Shown here piece after piece: positions 1 through 8,076 of a stretch of DNA of 53,066 bases (position 1 is its first letter; the number at the start of each line of letters is the position of its first letter). Under the pieces are notes generated by a model. The model searched no databases. It saw only the letters and a program-made list of their open reading frames with translations, and had not been told where the DNA came from. Origin of the DNA: an uncultured Oscillospiraceae bacterium (GTDB lineage Bacteria > Bacillota > Clostridia > Oscillospirales > Oscillospiraceae); assembly GCA_934646175.1 (NCBI GenBank), contig CAKUEI010000001.1:1-53066 (forward strand), written 5' to 3'. Made by a program: the position numbers and the translations under genes.

Positions 1-879
1 AGCGGCTGGATGTACCGCGTCAACGGCGAACTGCCCGATCAGCTCCTGTCCCAGTACATTCTGAAGGACGGCGATCAGATCGAGCTGTTCTACACCGGCG
101 ACTATAAGACCGTCCCCGGCGCCCATGGGGAGGAGAAGGACGAAGCGGTCAAGAACGTGGAATTCCTCATTTCTGCCATCGGCACCGTGACGGAGAAGAG
201 CGCGGAGAAGCTGGATGCCGCCCGGAATGCCTATGAAAAGCTGACCGACACGCAGAAGAAGCAGGTCAGCAATTACGACGAGCTGACCCGCGCGGAGGCC
301 GCCTTCAACGCACTGAACGGCGGCGTGCCCTTCACCGACGTGAAGGACCATTGGGGCCTGTCCGGCATCCGGTTTGCCTATGAAAAGGGCCTGATGAACG
401 GCGTGGGCGGACGCACCTTCGACCCTGATGGGACCCTGAATCGCGCCATGGTGGTCACCATGCTGTACCGCCTGGCCGGTGAACCGGAAACGGCGGCCGC
501 GTCCTCCTTCACGGATGTGCCCGCCGATGAGTGGTATGCCAAGGCGGTGGCCTGGGCCAGCGTAAACGGCGTTGTGAACGGCATGGACGGCGGGAAGTTC
601 GAGCCCCTTGCCAACATCACCCGCGAGCAGCTGACGGCCATGTTGTACCGCTACGCGCAGTACCGCAAGTATGACATGAGCGTTGGTGAGGACACGAATA
701 TCCTCAGCTACGGCGATGCGCAGGATATCAGCGCATATGCAGTTTCTGCCCTTCAGTGGGCCTGCGGCGCGGGCCTGATCCAGGGCCGCAGCGCACGGAC
801 GATCGTCCCCCAGGGTACGGCCACCCGCGCAGAAGCGGCGACCATCTTCATGCGCCTGCAGGAAAATGTGATCCGGTAA
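1..879 (+). CDS. SLH-repeat surface protein, C-terminal part (5' end outside window)
   Basis: The reading frame is open from base 1, so the start lies upstream. The first ~35 residues (SGWMYRVNGELPDQ, then LKDGDQIELFYT) look like the end of a DUF4430/transcobalamin-C-like domain. A helical linker follows (IGTVTEKSAEKLDAARNAYEKL), a segment common in secreted Firmicute proteins. Three S-layer homology repeats complete the protein: about residues 105-155 (VPFTDVKDHW), 165-215 (SFTDVPADEW) and 230-285, the last one degenerate. SLH triplets anchor proteins to cell-wall polysaccharide, so this is an exported cell-surface protein. Its ligand cannot be judged from the fragment. It is followed directly by a strong terminator. 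Confidence 0.85.
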   Translation, partial: SGWMYRVNGELPDQLLSQYILKDGDQIELFYTGDYKTVPGAHGEEKDEAVKNVEFLISAIGTVTEKSAEKLDAARNAYEKLTDTQKKQVSNYDELTRAEAAFNALNGGVPFTDVKDHWGLSGIRFAYEKGLMNGVGGRTFDPDGTLNRAMVVTMLYRLAGEPETAAASSFTDVPADEWYAKAVAWASVNGVVNGMDGGKFEPLANITREQLTAMLYRYAQYRKYDMSVGEDTNILSYGDAQDISAYAVSALQWACGAGLIQGRSARTIVPQGTATRAEAATIFMRLQENVIR

Positions 880-887
880 CCGAGAAC

Positions 888-924
888 AAAACTGCCCCGC
901 AGCAAATCGCTGCGGGGCAGTTTT
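888..924 (+). terminator. Intrinsic terminator after the SLH gene
   Basis: A perfect 16-bp stem (AAAACTGCCCCGCAGC pairing with its complement) encloses a 5-base loop (904-908) and ends in TTTT. It begins 9 bases after the SLH stop codon. Confidence 0.9.
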
Positions 925-1004
925 GCCCCTCCGGACCGATGCCGGGGGGAGGGGCGGCGGCACTTGCACGCATGGTGCAGGCGGATGGATGGGAAGAACG
1001 GAAG

Positions 1005-1044
1005 AAAAAGGGCGCTCATGTGTTTCCACATGAGCGCCCTTTTT
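1005..1044. terminator. Intrinsic terminator for the glycyl radical enzyme gene (bidirectional shape)
   Basis: A perfect 18-bp stem encloses the loop TTTC at 1023-1026. The five A's at 1005-1009 become the T tract on the minus strand, where the hairpin lies 17 bases past the stop codon of the enzyme gene. With TTTTT on the plus strand it could also back up the SLH terminator. Confidence 0.85.
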
Positions 1045-1060
1045 GAATAAGCGAGAAAGA

Positions 1061-3514
1061 TTAGAGGTTGTGCTCGGCGCGGGAGATGATGTCGTCCTGC
1101 ATGGCGGGGGTCATATCCACGAAGTAGGCACTGAAGCCGGCGATACGGACCACCAGGTTGTGGTATTCTTCCGGATGCTCCTGAGCCTTGCGCAGGGTCG
1201 CACCGTCCACGATGTTGTACTGCACTTCCATGCCGCCCTGAGCGAAGTAAGCCTTGGTCATGTCCTCCAGCTTGGTGATGCCGCCCTCGGAACGCAGTGC
1301 GGAGGGATGGATCTTCAGGTTCAGAGCCATGCCGTCCATGTAGTGAGAGTGGTCGAAGCTGGCGGAGGAGATGAACACGGAGGTGGGGCCGTTGACGTCT
1401 CTGCCCTGAGCGGGGCTGGCGGCGTCGGCGATGGGCTCGCCGGTCTTGCGGCCGTCGGGGGTGGCCCAGGTGATCTCACCCTGCACCACGTGGTCGGAAG
1501 CACCGAAGGTGCCGCAGCGATAGGTGGTGCAGCGGTGGGTGGAGAAGGCACGGGAGATGTTGTAGTACAGCTCGATGGCGTACTTCATCTCCTGATCGGC
1601 ATAGGGATCGGCGTTGCCGAAGTGAGGCACCTCGTGCAGGATCTGCTGGCGCAGGTTCTCATAGCCTTCCCAGTTGGCCAGGATGGCCTTCAGGTACTCT
1701 TCCTTGGAGACCAGCTTCTTGTCGAAGACCATGTACTTCAGAGCGGTCAGGCTGTCTGCCGTGGTGGCAAGGCCGGTGGCAGTGCCGCCGTAAGAGTTGT
1801 ACTTTGCGCCGCCCTCGGACACATCCTTGCCGCTCTCCATGCAGCCAATGGTGGAGATGGAGAGGTTGGGGAACGGGAACAGGCGGGGATACTCATGCTC
1901 GGTGTAGTTGTTCAGAGTGGCGGACCAGGTGAGCATCCAGGTGGAGATCTTCTCGAACGCAGCGCGGACGTCGTCCATGCTGTTCATGTCGGTCAGATAG
2001 CCGGAGCAGACCTTATCGGGAGCCTTGGCACCGTTGATGGGGTTCACACCGTTGTTCAGAGCCATGACCAGCGCGATGGCCCAATAGATGCCGCTGTGGG
2101 ACATAGAGGAGCCGTTGGGGGCCGGATAGTCGTTGCCGGAGCCGGTGATCTCCTGGCAGCCGATGAAGGCGAAGTCACGGGCATCTTCCAGGGTGAAGCC
2201 CAGCTCCTTCTGCAGGGCGGGGATGATGACTTCGTCGTTCTGCAGCAGAGGCAGGCCGCCCACGCGCATGGAGGTGGCCATGGCGCAGTCCCAAATCTCC
2301 TTCGGGGTGTTTCTGCTGACACGCAGGGAGACAGTGGGTTCGTGCAGGTTCAGACGGGCCATAGCCTCCAGAACCATGAAGGAAACGGGGTTGGTGGCGT
2401 CCTCGCCGGTGGCGGGGATGGCGCCGCCGATGGTGGTGTGCTGGCCCAGATGGCCGATGCCGGCCGTCTGCTGTATCTTACCGAAGCCGCCGGAGTAGAA
2501 GGTGTTGACTTTCAGGAAGAAAGCGTCCACCAGCTCCTGCGCCTCGTCCATGGTGATCTTGCCCTCGGCAAGGTCCTTCTTCAGGTAGGGCCAGGTATAC
2601 TGGTCAAAACGGCCCAGGCTGGTGACGCCGGGATCGTTGTCGGCCTTCAGGAAGACATTGTACATCATGACCTGCTGCAGAGCCTCGCGGAAGTTGCGGG
2701 CAGGCTTTTCGGCGATCCAGTCCAGGCTGTCCGCCATCTGCAGCAGCTCGGCCTTGCGCTCGGGGGTGGCGGCCGTCTCGGCCTTTTCGCGGGCCAGAGC
2801 AGCATAACGGCGATGCAGCACCTCGGCGCCGTCGCAGGCCACGGTAGCGGCCTTATAGAAGATGTAGTGGCCCATGTCGTTGCCCTGAACGTTGCCCTCG
2901 TGGGCGTCCAACCAGTCCTGAGCCTGCTTGCGGATGTCCGCATAGCCGCGCTTCAGAATGTTCTGGAAGCCGGGGGTCAGATGTCCCGGAGGCAGCATGG
3001 TGGGGAAGCCGCCGATCTTGCCATAGTCGGAAGCCTGCAGGGCGAAGAACTCGCGGGCGCCGTCGGGCAGCCACTCCTCGGGCGGGAAGAATTTGCCGTA
3101 AACGGAAGCCTGCTCCGCGGCGATCGCGCGCAGTTCCTTCAGCTCGTCGGGCGCGATGGCCAGATCCTGCAGGGAGTAGAGAGGATCATCCTTGGGGGCA
3201 TGGTGCAGGCCGTCCTCCATGATGGGCCAGGTGTGCTCGATGTCCACCCACAGCCAGAACATGGCGTTGGCGTCGCCCCAGCCCTTGTTGCCCACATCGC
3301 CGGCGAAGTATTCATCTTCCACGATGTCGATGGGCATGTTGGACAGGACGTACAGGGACATGTAGGGCTTTGCCAGCATGGGGGGATAATCATGGTATTT
3401 CTGAGACGCTTCCAGTCTCAGACGGGCTTTGGCAGCATCCGCGACGATCAGTCTGTCACGGACTTTTGCGCGCATTCTTTCGATGCGGTCTGCGATCGGT
3501 CTGAACTCATACAT
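1061..3514 (-). CDS. Glycyl radical enzyme (PFL/dehydratase superfamily), substrate unknown
   Basis: This 817-residue protein has the two hallmarks of a glycyl radical enzyme. The C-terminal radical loop is RIAGFSAYF (glycine 793), and the central thiyl site is FIGCQEI (Cys453, Glu455). Pyruvate formate-lyase itself has adjacent Cys-Cys; a C-x-E arrangement is typical of the dehydratase, lyase and decarboxylase branches. The sequence after GCQE (ITGSGNDYPAPNG) does not match the GCVEP pattern of diol dehydratase, choline lyase or hydroxyproline dehydratase as I remember it, so I assign no substrate. I chose the start MYEFRPIADR because GAGG lies about 10 bases upstream; an upstream in-frame ATG at 3619 would fall on the predicted transcription start. 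No radical-SAM activase is adjacent, although these enzymes need one. The gene stands alone between convergent and divergent neighbours. Confidence 0.9.
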   Translation of the reverse strand: MYEFRPIADRIERMRAKVRDRLIVADAAKARLRLEASQKYHDYPPMLAKPYMSLYVLSNMPIDIVEDEYFAGDVGNKGWGDANAMFWLWVDIEHTWPIMEDGLHHAPKDDPLYSLQDLAIAPDELKELRAIAAEQASVYGKFFPPEEWLPDGAREFFALQASDYGKIGGFPTMLPPGHLTPGFQNILKRGYADIRKQAQDWLDAHEGNVQGNDMGHYIFYKAATVACDGAEVLHRRYAALAREKAETAATPERKAELLQMADSLDWIAEKPARNFREALQQVMMYNVFLKADNDPGVTSLGRFDQYTWPYLKKDLAEGKITMDEAQELVDAFFLKVNTFYSGGFGKIQQTAGIGHLGQHTTIGGAIPATGEDATNPVSFMVLEAMARLNLHEPTVSLRVSRNTPKEIWDCAMATSMRVGGLPLLQNDEVIIPALQKELGFTLEDARDFAFIGCQEITGSGNDYPAPNGSSMSHSGIYWAIALVMALNNGVNPINGAKAPDKVCSGYLTDMNSMDDVRAAFEKISTWMLTWSATLNNYTEHEYPRLFPFPNLSISTIGCMESGKDVSEGGAKYNSYGGTATGLATTADSLTALKYMVFDKKLVSKEEYLKAILANWEGYENLRQQILHEVPHFGNADPYADQEMKYAIELYYNISRAFSTHRCTTYRCGTFGASDHVVQGEITWATPDGRKTGEPIADAASPAQGRDVNGPTSVFISSASFDHSHYMDGMALNLKIHPSALRSEGGITKLEDMTKAYFAQGGMEVQYNIVDGATLRKAQEHPEEYHNLVVRIAGFSAYFVDMTPAMQDDIISRAEHNL

Positions 3515-3621
3515 AACACAAATCCTCGAATTTCGTAAGAGTAGTAGTTTTTCATGTCCCTCTCCAAGGACACCGGTTGCCGGAAGGAATCCCGGGAAGC
3601 CGGATCTGTTTACCTGCATCT

Positions 3622-3650
3622 ATTATAACGTGCAAATTTAAAATTGTGTA
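3622..3650 (-). promoter_or_regulatory. Sigma-70-type promoter of the glycyl radical enzyme gene
   Basis: On the minus strand TACACA (3645-3650), a 17-base spacer and a consensus TATAAT (3622-3627). The predicted transcript starts near 3614, giving a ~100-base leader with short GC-rich hairpins (for example CCGG-CAA-CCGG) that I could not match to a riboswitch class. Confidence 0.65.
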
Positions 3651-3806
3651 GTCCTTTTTCGTGGAAGTTCATAAGAATTTTTACGAAAGATGATAAGGGT
3701 TGTGCGATATTCCAAAAAGGCTTTCAAAGTATTCACAAAAAGTATGAGCGGACCTGGGAAACGCCGCCGTCTCCGCAGGCGAAGGGCCGGAACGGGGAAA
3801 CGGTGT

Positions 3807-3835
3807 TTGCTTTCTGCCCGGCGGCGCGGTATAAT
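3807..3835 (+). promoter_or_regulatory. Sigma-70-type promoter of the SEDS/PBP operon
   Basis: TTGCTT (3807-3812), 17-base spacer, consensus TATAAT (3830-3835). It is followed within 20 bases by a perfect palindrome and then by the ribosome binding site AGGAGG of the FHA-SEDS gene. Confidence 0.65.
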
Positions 3836-3853
3836 AAGCCGATCAGAACGCTT

Positions 3854-3871
3854 CGCGCAGAGCTCTGCGCG
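3854..3871. repeat. Perfect 18-bp palindrome just downstream of the SEDS operon promoter
   Basis: CGCGCAGAGCTCTGCGCG is its own reverse complement and lies about +12 to +30 from the predicted transcription start. It could be an operator for a dimeric repressor or a 5' RNA hairpin. The core GCGCAGAGCTCTGCGC recurs in the terminator at 51660-51695. Confidence 0.6.
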
Positions 3872-3890
3872 TTTGTCAGGAGGTGGAACC

Positions 3891-5690
3891 ATGGAAAACT
3901 GGGCGCTTGCCCTGCAGAAGGGGATGGATGCCTTCACGGCGACCCTTGCCTCAGTGCCGCAGCTTGGCATGTGGTATTCCTTTCTGGTACGATTGGCACT
4001 TCCCGTTCTGGCACTGGTCATCGTGATCCGGGCCATTCGGTCGCTCTTCAAGGTGCCGTGCCTTCCGGAGGTGTGGGCCTACCTCATGCTGCCGAACGGC
4101 GGGAAAGAGGTGCTGACCCACTGGGAGAACATCATGGGTCGCAGCGAAAAGGCGGATGTCATCCTGAATTACCCCACCATCTCCCGCCAGCACGCTGCCC
4201 TCATTCGGGCGGAGGACGACACCTGGACCATTTACGACCTTGATTCCAAAGGCGGCATCACGGTGAACGGAAAGCCCACCGGAGAAAAGGCGGCGGTGAA
4301 GTACGGCGATGTGATCGCCCTTGGCGGGGTGGAGACCGTCCTCCTCCCGGTCTCATCGGAGGAAAAGGAGAAATACCGCCGTCGGCGGAAGGCTTACCGC
4401 CCCATTCCGTGGCAGCTGGAGGCGGTCCTGCTCACTCTGTTTCAGGCCCTTGCAATGTTTCAGCTCATCCTCAGCGAAGGGGAGGGGGCATCGATCGCCA
4501 TCCCGCTGGTGTTCGCGGGGCTGATCGCGGTGATGTGGTGCTATTTTCTGGTGCTGCGCCGTTTAAGACAAGTGGGCTTTGAAATGGAGGTCATGGCATT
4601 TTTTCTCTCCACCCTTTCGCTTTGCATCACCTGCTCTTCCAACACGCCGGCATTGCCAAAACAGTTCTGCGCCATGGTGCTGGGTGTTTTGGTGTTCCTG
4701 ATTTTGGGGAGCTTTATGCGCGATCTGGAGCGGGTCAAGCGCATCCGCTGGCTCATGAGCGCAGCGGCCATCGGCCTGGTGTCCCTGACGCTGGTGCTGG
4801 GGGTTCCCACGCAGTTCGGCGCGGCCAACTGGATCCATCTGGGGGGACTGTCCCTTCAGCCGTCGGAGCTTGCGAAGGCGTGCTATGTTTTCGCCGGGGC
4901 GGCCACGCTGGATCGTTTGTTCCGCAAGCGGAATCTGGGACTTTTCATGCTGCTGACCTTCATCTGCCTGGGTAGCCTTGCACTGATGAGCGATTTCGGT
5001 ACGGCGGCCATCTTCTTCGTCACCTTTCTGGTCATCGCCTTCCTCCGTTCGGGGGACTGGGGCACGCTGACGCTGATCTGTGGCGGCGCGGTGTTCGCCA
5101 TTCTGGTGGTTCAGGCCGTGAAACCTTACATTTTGAACCGGTTTGCCACCTGGGGCCACGCATGGCAGAATGCCTCGGCGGGTAGCGGTTACCAGCAGAC
5201 CCGCGCCATGTCCGCCGCGGCCTCCGGCGGTTTGATCGGCGTAGGAGCCGGGAACGGATGGCTCCACCGGGTGGCGGCGGCAGACACCGATTTGGTGTTC
5301 GGTATGGTATGCGAGGAGTGGGGGCTGATCATTGCCCTGCTGACGGTGGTGGTGATCGTAGCGCTGGCAGTGTTCGCCGTCCGATCCAGCCAGACCGGCC
5401 GCAGCAGCTTTTACGTGATCGCCGCCTGTGGCGCATCCTCTATGATGGTGTTCCAGACCTGCCTGAATGTGCTGGGGGCGGTGGACCTGCTGCCCCTGAC
5501 CGGCGTGACCTTCCCCTTCGTCTCCAACGGCGGGACGGCCATGGTGGCCTCCTGGGGCCTCCTGGCGTTTTTGAAGGCAAGCGACACCAGACAGAACGCC
5601 AGCTTTGCCATCCGGCTCCCGTCCCTGCATCAGGAGCGGAGCCATGACCGGCTGGCGCCCGGGAAACAGACGGGAGGTGGCCGCAGATGA
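3891..5690 (+). CDS. FHA domain fused to a SEDS (FtsW/RodA/SpoVE) peptidoglycan polymerase
   Basis: 599 residues. An N-terminal membrane segment (about residues 20-45) precedes a forkhead-associated domain at about 70-150, with GRSEKADVIL, ISRQHA and the DLDSKGGITVNG motif that binds phosphothreonine. A SEDS domain follows (about 170-570) with many membrane helices, including WIHLGGLSLQPSELAK, the D-F-G-T segment and the late GVTFPFVSNGGT motif. SEDS proteins polymerise glycan strands from lipid II together with a class B PBP, which is the overlapping next gene. In actinobacteria separate FHA proteins sit beside rodA-pbpA and link wall synthesis to Ser/Thr kinases; here the sensor is fused. 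The start MENWALAL is set by AGGAGG 7 bases upstream; the frame extends further 5' but only through the promoter region. Confidence 0.9.
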   Translation: MENWALALQKGMDAFTATLASVPQLGMWYSFLVRLALPVLALVIVIRAIRSLFKVPCLPEVWAYLMLPNGGKEVLTHWENIMGRSEKADVILNYPTISRQHAALIRAEDDTWTIYDLDSKGGITVNGKPTGEKAAVKYGDVIALGGVETVLLPVSSEEKEKYRRRRKAYRPIPWQLEAVLLTLFQALAMFQLILSEGEGASIAIPLVFAGLIAVMWCYFLVLRRLRQVGFEMEVMAFFLSTLSLCITCSSNTPALPKQFCAMVLGVLVFLILGSFMRDLERVKRIRWLMSAAAIGLVSLTLVLGVPTQFGAANWIHLGGLSLQPSELAKACYVFAGAATLDRLFRKRNLGLFMLLTFICLGSLALMSDFGTAAIFFVTFLVIAFLRSGDWGTLTLICGGAVFAILVVQAVKPYILNRFATWGHAWQNASAGSGYQQTRAMSAAASGGLIGVGAGNGWLHRVAAADTDLVFGMVCEEWGLIIALLTVVVIVALAVFAVRSSQTGRSSFYVIAACGASSMMVFQTCLNVLGAVDLLPLTGVTFPFVSNGGTAMVASWGLLAFLKASDTRQNASFAIRLPSLHQERSHDRLAPGKQTGGGRR

Positions 5691-7051
5691 AAAAAATCGA
5701 AAAACGGGCGACCCTCTGCCTGCTGCTTGCTGCGGTTCTGGCGGTGGGCACCGCCATCTTTGCGTTCCGCTTTTTCTTGAACGGGGGAAGCTGGGTCTCC
5801 TTTGCCGCCAACCGGCATATTTACAATAGTCAGGGTACCCTGTCGGTGGGACAGGTACTGGACCGGGACGGCACCGTCCTCTCCTGGGCGGACGGGAAAG
5901 GGAAACGCCATTACAGCGACAGCAAGGATATCCGCCGTGCCACCCTCCATGCGGTGGGCGACCCAAACGGCAATATCGGCACCGGAGCGCTGACGGCCTT
6001 CGCCGATCAGCTCAGCGGATATGCTGCCCTGACCGGGGTGTATAACCCCTTCCGGAAGGGAAACGACCTCTATCTGACCTTGTCCGCAGAGGCGAACGTG
6101 GCGGCCTACCACGCGCTGGACGGGCATAAGGGCACCGTAGGAGTTTACAATTACAAAACGGGTGAGATCCTCTGCATGGTGTCAAATCCAACCTTTGACC
6201 CGGCCAATCCGCCGGACATTCAGGACGGGGACGAGCGATATGAGGGCGTGTATGTGAACCGCCTGCTGGCCGGGACCGTCCCGCCTGGCTCCATTTTCAA
6301 GACCGTGACCCTGTCCGCCGCCATTGAGAATATCCCTGATCTTTTCGATCGGGAGTGGACCTGCACCGGGGAGCAGACGGTGGGGGACGGCGTGGTGACC
6401 TGCCCGAAGGCTCATGGCACCATGAACATATACGACGCCTTCGCTAACTCCTGCAACGGTGTGTTTGCCCAGCTGGCGGTGGAGTTAGGGCCGGACACCC
6501 TGCAGCGCTATGCGAAGAAAGCAGGACTGACCGGTAGCTTTGTGGTCAGCACCCTGAAGACCGCGGCGGGAACACTGGATTTTTCCGGCCTGACGGCAAA
6601 CGAACTGGGTTGGAGCGGCGTCGGACAGGGGAACGACATGGTGAATCCCTGCTCCTTTATGACCTACATGGGCGCCATTGCGAACGGAGGAAAGGCAGCG
6701 GTGCCGCGGCTGATCCTGAAGGTGGAGGGCGGATTGAACCTACCGGAGCGGACGAAACAGACCACCCGGCTGGTGGACGCGGACACGGCGGAGACCCTGC
6801 GGGATATGCTGGCATATAATGTGACCAGCGAATACGGCGCGTCCCGGTTCCCCAATATGACCGTCTGCGCCAAAAGCGGCACGGCAGAGGTGGGCGGCGG
6901 CAAGCAGCCCAACGCCTGGTTTGCCGGATTCCTTCAGGACGAAGAGCATCCCTATGCTTTTATTGTACTGGTGGAAAACGGCGGCAGCGGTGCCAATGTG
7001 GCGGGCAGTGTGGCGGCCAAGGTCCTGAATACGCTGGTGAACGGGGGCTGA
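5687..7051 (+). CDS. Class B penicillin-binding protein, PbpA-like transpeptidase
   Basis: 454 residues with an N-terminal membrane anchor (about 8-30), a short dimerisation region and a transpeptidase domain. The three active-site motifs are visible: SIFK (Ser202, Lys205), SCN (255-257) and KSGT (396-399). It cross-links peptidoglycan outside the membrane, presumably with the SEDS polymerase encoded just upstream, whose stop codon it overlaps by 4 bases (ATGA). The short length resembles actinobacterial PbpA rather than the larger PBP2/PBP3 proteins. Co-translation with the FHA-SEDS protein supports a bipartite synthase. Confidence 0.92.
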   Translation: MKKIEKRATLCLLLAAVLAVGTAIFAFRFFLNGGSWVSFAANRHIYNSQGTLSVGQVLDRDGTVLSWADGKGKRHYSDSKDIRRATLHAVGDPNGNIGTGALTAFADQLSGYAALTGVYNPFRKGNDLYLTLSAEANVAAYHALDGHKGTVGVYNYKTGEILCMVSNPTFDPANPPDIQDGDERYEGVYVNRLLAGTVPPGSIFKTVTLSAAIENIPDLFDREWTCTGEQTVGDGVVTCPKAHGTMNIYDAFANSCNGVFAQLAVELGPDTLQRYAKKAGLTGSFVVSTLKTAAGTLDFSGLTANELGWSGVGQGNDMVNPCSFMTYMGAIANGGKAAVPRLILKVEGGLNLPERTKQTTRLVDADTAETLRDMLAYNVTSEYGASRFPNMTVCAKSGTAEVGGGKQPNAWFAGFLQDEEHPYAFIVLVENGGSGANVAGSVAAKVLNTLVNGG

Positions 7052-7055
7052 GAAC

Positions 7056-8023
7056 ATGGAGAAGACCTATGATTTCCTCAGCGTGGGGGAAGTGCTGATC
7101 GACATGACGCCCGCCCGAACGGAGGGCGGGGAAACCTGCTTCCTCCCCAAAGTGGGCGGCGCTCCGGTGAACGCAGCCTGCGTGCTTGCAAGACTTGGAA
7201 AGCGCGCAACCTTTATAGGGAGAATGGGGCATGACGCCTTCGGCGACCAGATCAAGCGCACCCTTTCTGCGGCGGGATTGGACACCACGCTGTTGCAGCG
7301 GGACGAAGAGCGGCACACTACGCTGGCCTTCGTCCATCTTTCGCCGGAGGGCGACCGCAGCTTTTCCTTTTACCGCACCGGCCTTGCGGACACCAGGCTG
7401 GAGGCGGGGGAAAACGCGTTTTGGGCAGCGGAGCGGACGAAGATCCTGCATTTCGGCTCCGTAGCCTTGGCGGAGGAGCCGGAGCGCACGGCGGTCCTTA
7501 CACTGGCGCATCGGGGGAAAACGGCGGGGGCGTGGATTTCCTATGACCCCAATCTGCGCCCCGGCCTCTGGCATGACCAGGAGGAGATGCGCCGCGCGGT
7601 GCGGGACACCATGCCCCTTGCGGACATCCTAAAGCTGTCAGAGGAGGAAGCGGAAGAACTTCTCGACATTGCGGAACCGGAGAAAGCGGCGTTGAGGCTT
7701 GGAGGCGGTACGGCTGCAAGATTGCCTTTGTCACCTGCGGAAGCCGCGGGGCATGGGGCTGCTGCGGCGGAAAAACGGCTTTTGCACCGGCTCTTCCGGT
7801 GCAGGCGGTGGACACCACTGGGGCGGGTGACTGCTTTCTGGGTGCGGCGTGTTATGGCCTTCTCAGCCGGGAGGCGGGAACGCTGGAACTAACGCAGAAG
7901 AAACTGGAGGAGCTGCTGCGCTTTGCCTGTACAGCGGGTTCCCTTGCCACACAAAAGCGTGGAGCCATCGACGCGATTCCGACCATTTCGGAGATCGAAA
8001 GGGCCCTGAGCGGAAGAAAATAA
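7056..8023 (+). pseudogene. PfkB-family sugar kinase (fructokinase-like) broken by a frameshift
   Basis: The first part, from ATG 7056, reads as a normal PfkB kinase (FLSVGEVLIDMTP, KVGGAPVNAACVLARLGK, SYDPNLRPGLWH) up to about residue 215 (AEPEKAALRL). The rest continues one frame back: YGCKIAFVTCGSRGAWG, then the catalytic signature DTTGAGDCFLGA, ending at 8023. One base is missing at about 7697-7707; adding one gives the smooth join ALRLWRRYGCK. Without it the first frame runs to 7892 as nonsense and loses the catalytic Asp. It could be a real pseudogene, a strain polymorphism or a sequencing error. It begins 4 bases after the PBP stop, so it shares that operon. A PfkB kinase acts in the cytoplasm on a sugar, probably fructose. 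Confidence 0.85.
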
Positions 8024-8061
8024 AAAGGCGGCAGACAGCACACAGGCTGTCCGCCGCCTTT
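8024..8061. terminator. Bidirectional terminator between the kinase and URO-D genes
   Basis: A 16-bp stem with one mismatch (AAAGGCGGCAGACAGC against GCTGTCCGCCGCCTTT) and a 6-base loop. It starts right after the kinase stop and sits 16 bases past the stop of the convergent minus-strand gene. Confidence 0.75.
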
Positions 8062-8076
8062 CCGGAGGGCGGGGAG

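Noticed and set aside
1061..3514. Assignment of the glycyl radical enzyme as pyruvate formate-lyase or 4-hydroxyphenylacetate decarboxylase.
   Set aside because: PFL has Cys-Cys at the thiyl site and this has C-Q-E. The decarboxylase sequence I remember has a different region around its cysteine and a small partner subunit, which is absent here.
3515..3614. SAM-I (S-box) or ZTP riboswitch before the glycyl radical enzyme gene.
   Set aside because: A GGCAACC string on the minus strand recalls the S-box, but the other conserved blocks are absent, and the pfl/ZTP consensus is not there.
7690..7710. Programmed -1 frameshift in the PfkB kinase.
   Set aside because: No slippery heptamer or downstream pseudoknot is apparent, and the family is not known to use one. 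Mutation or sequencing error is simpler.
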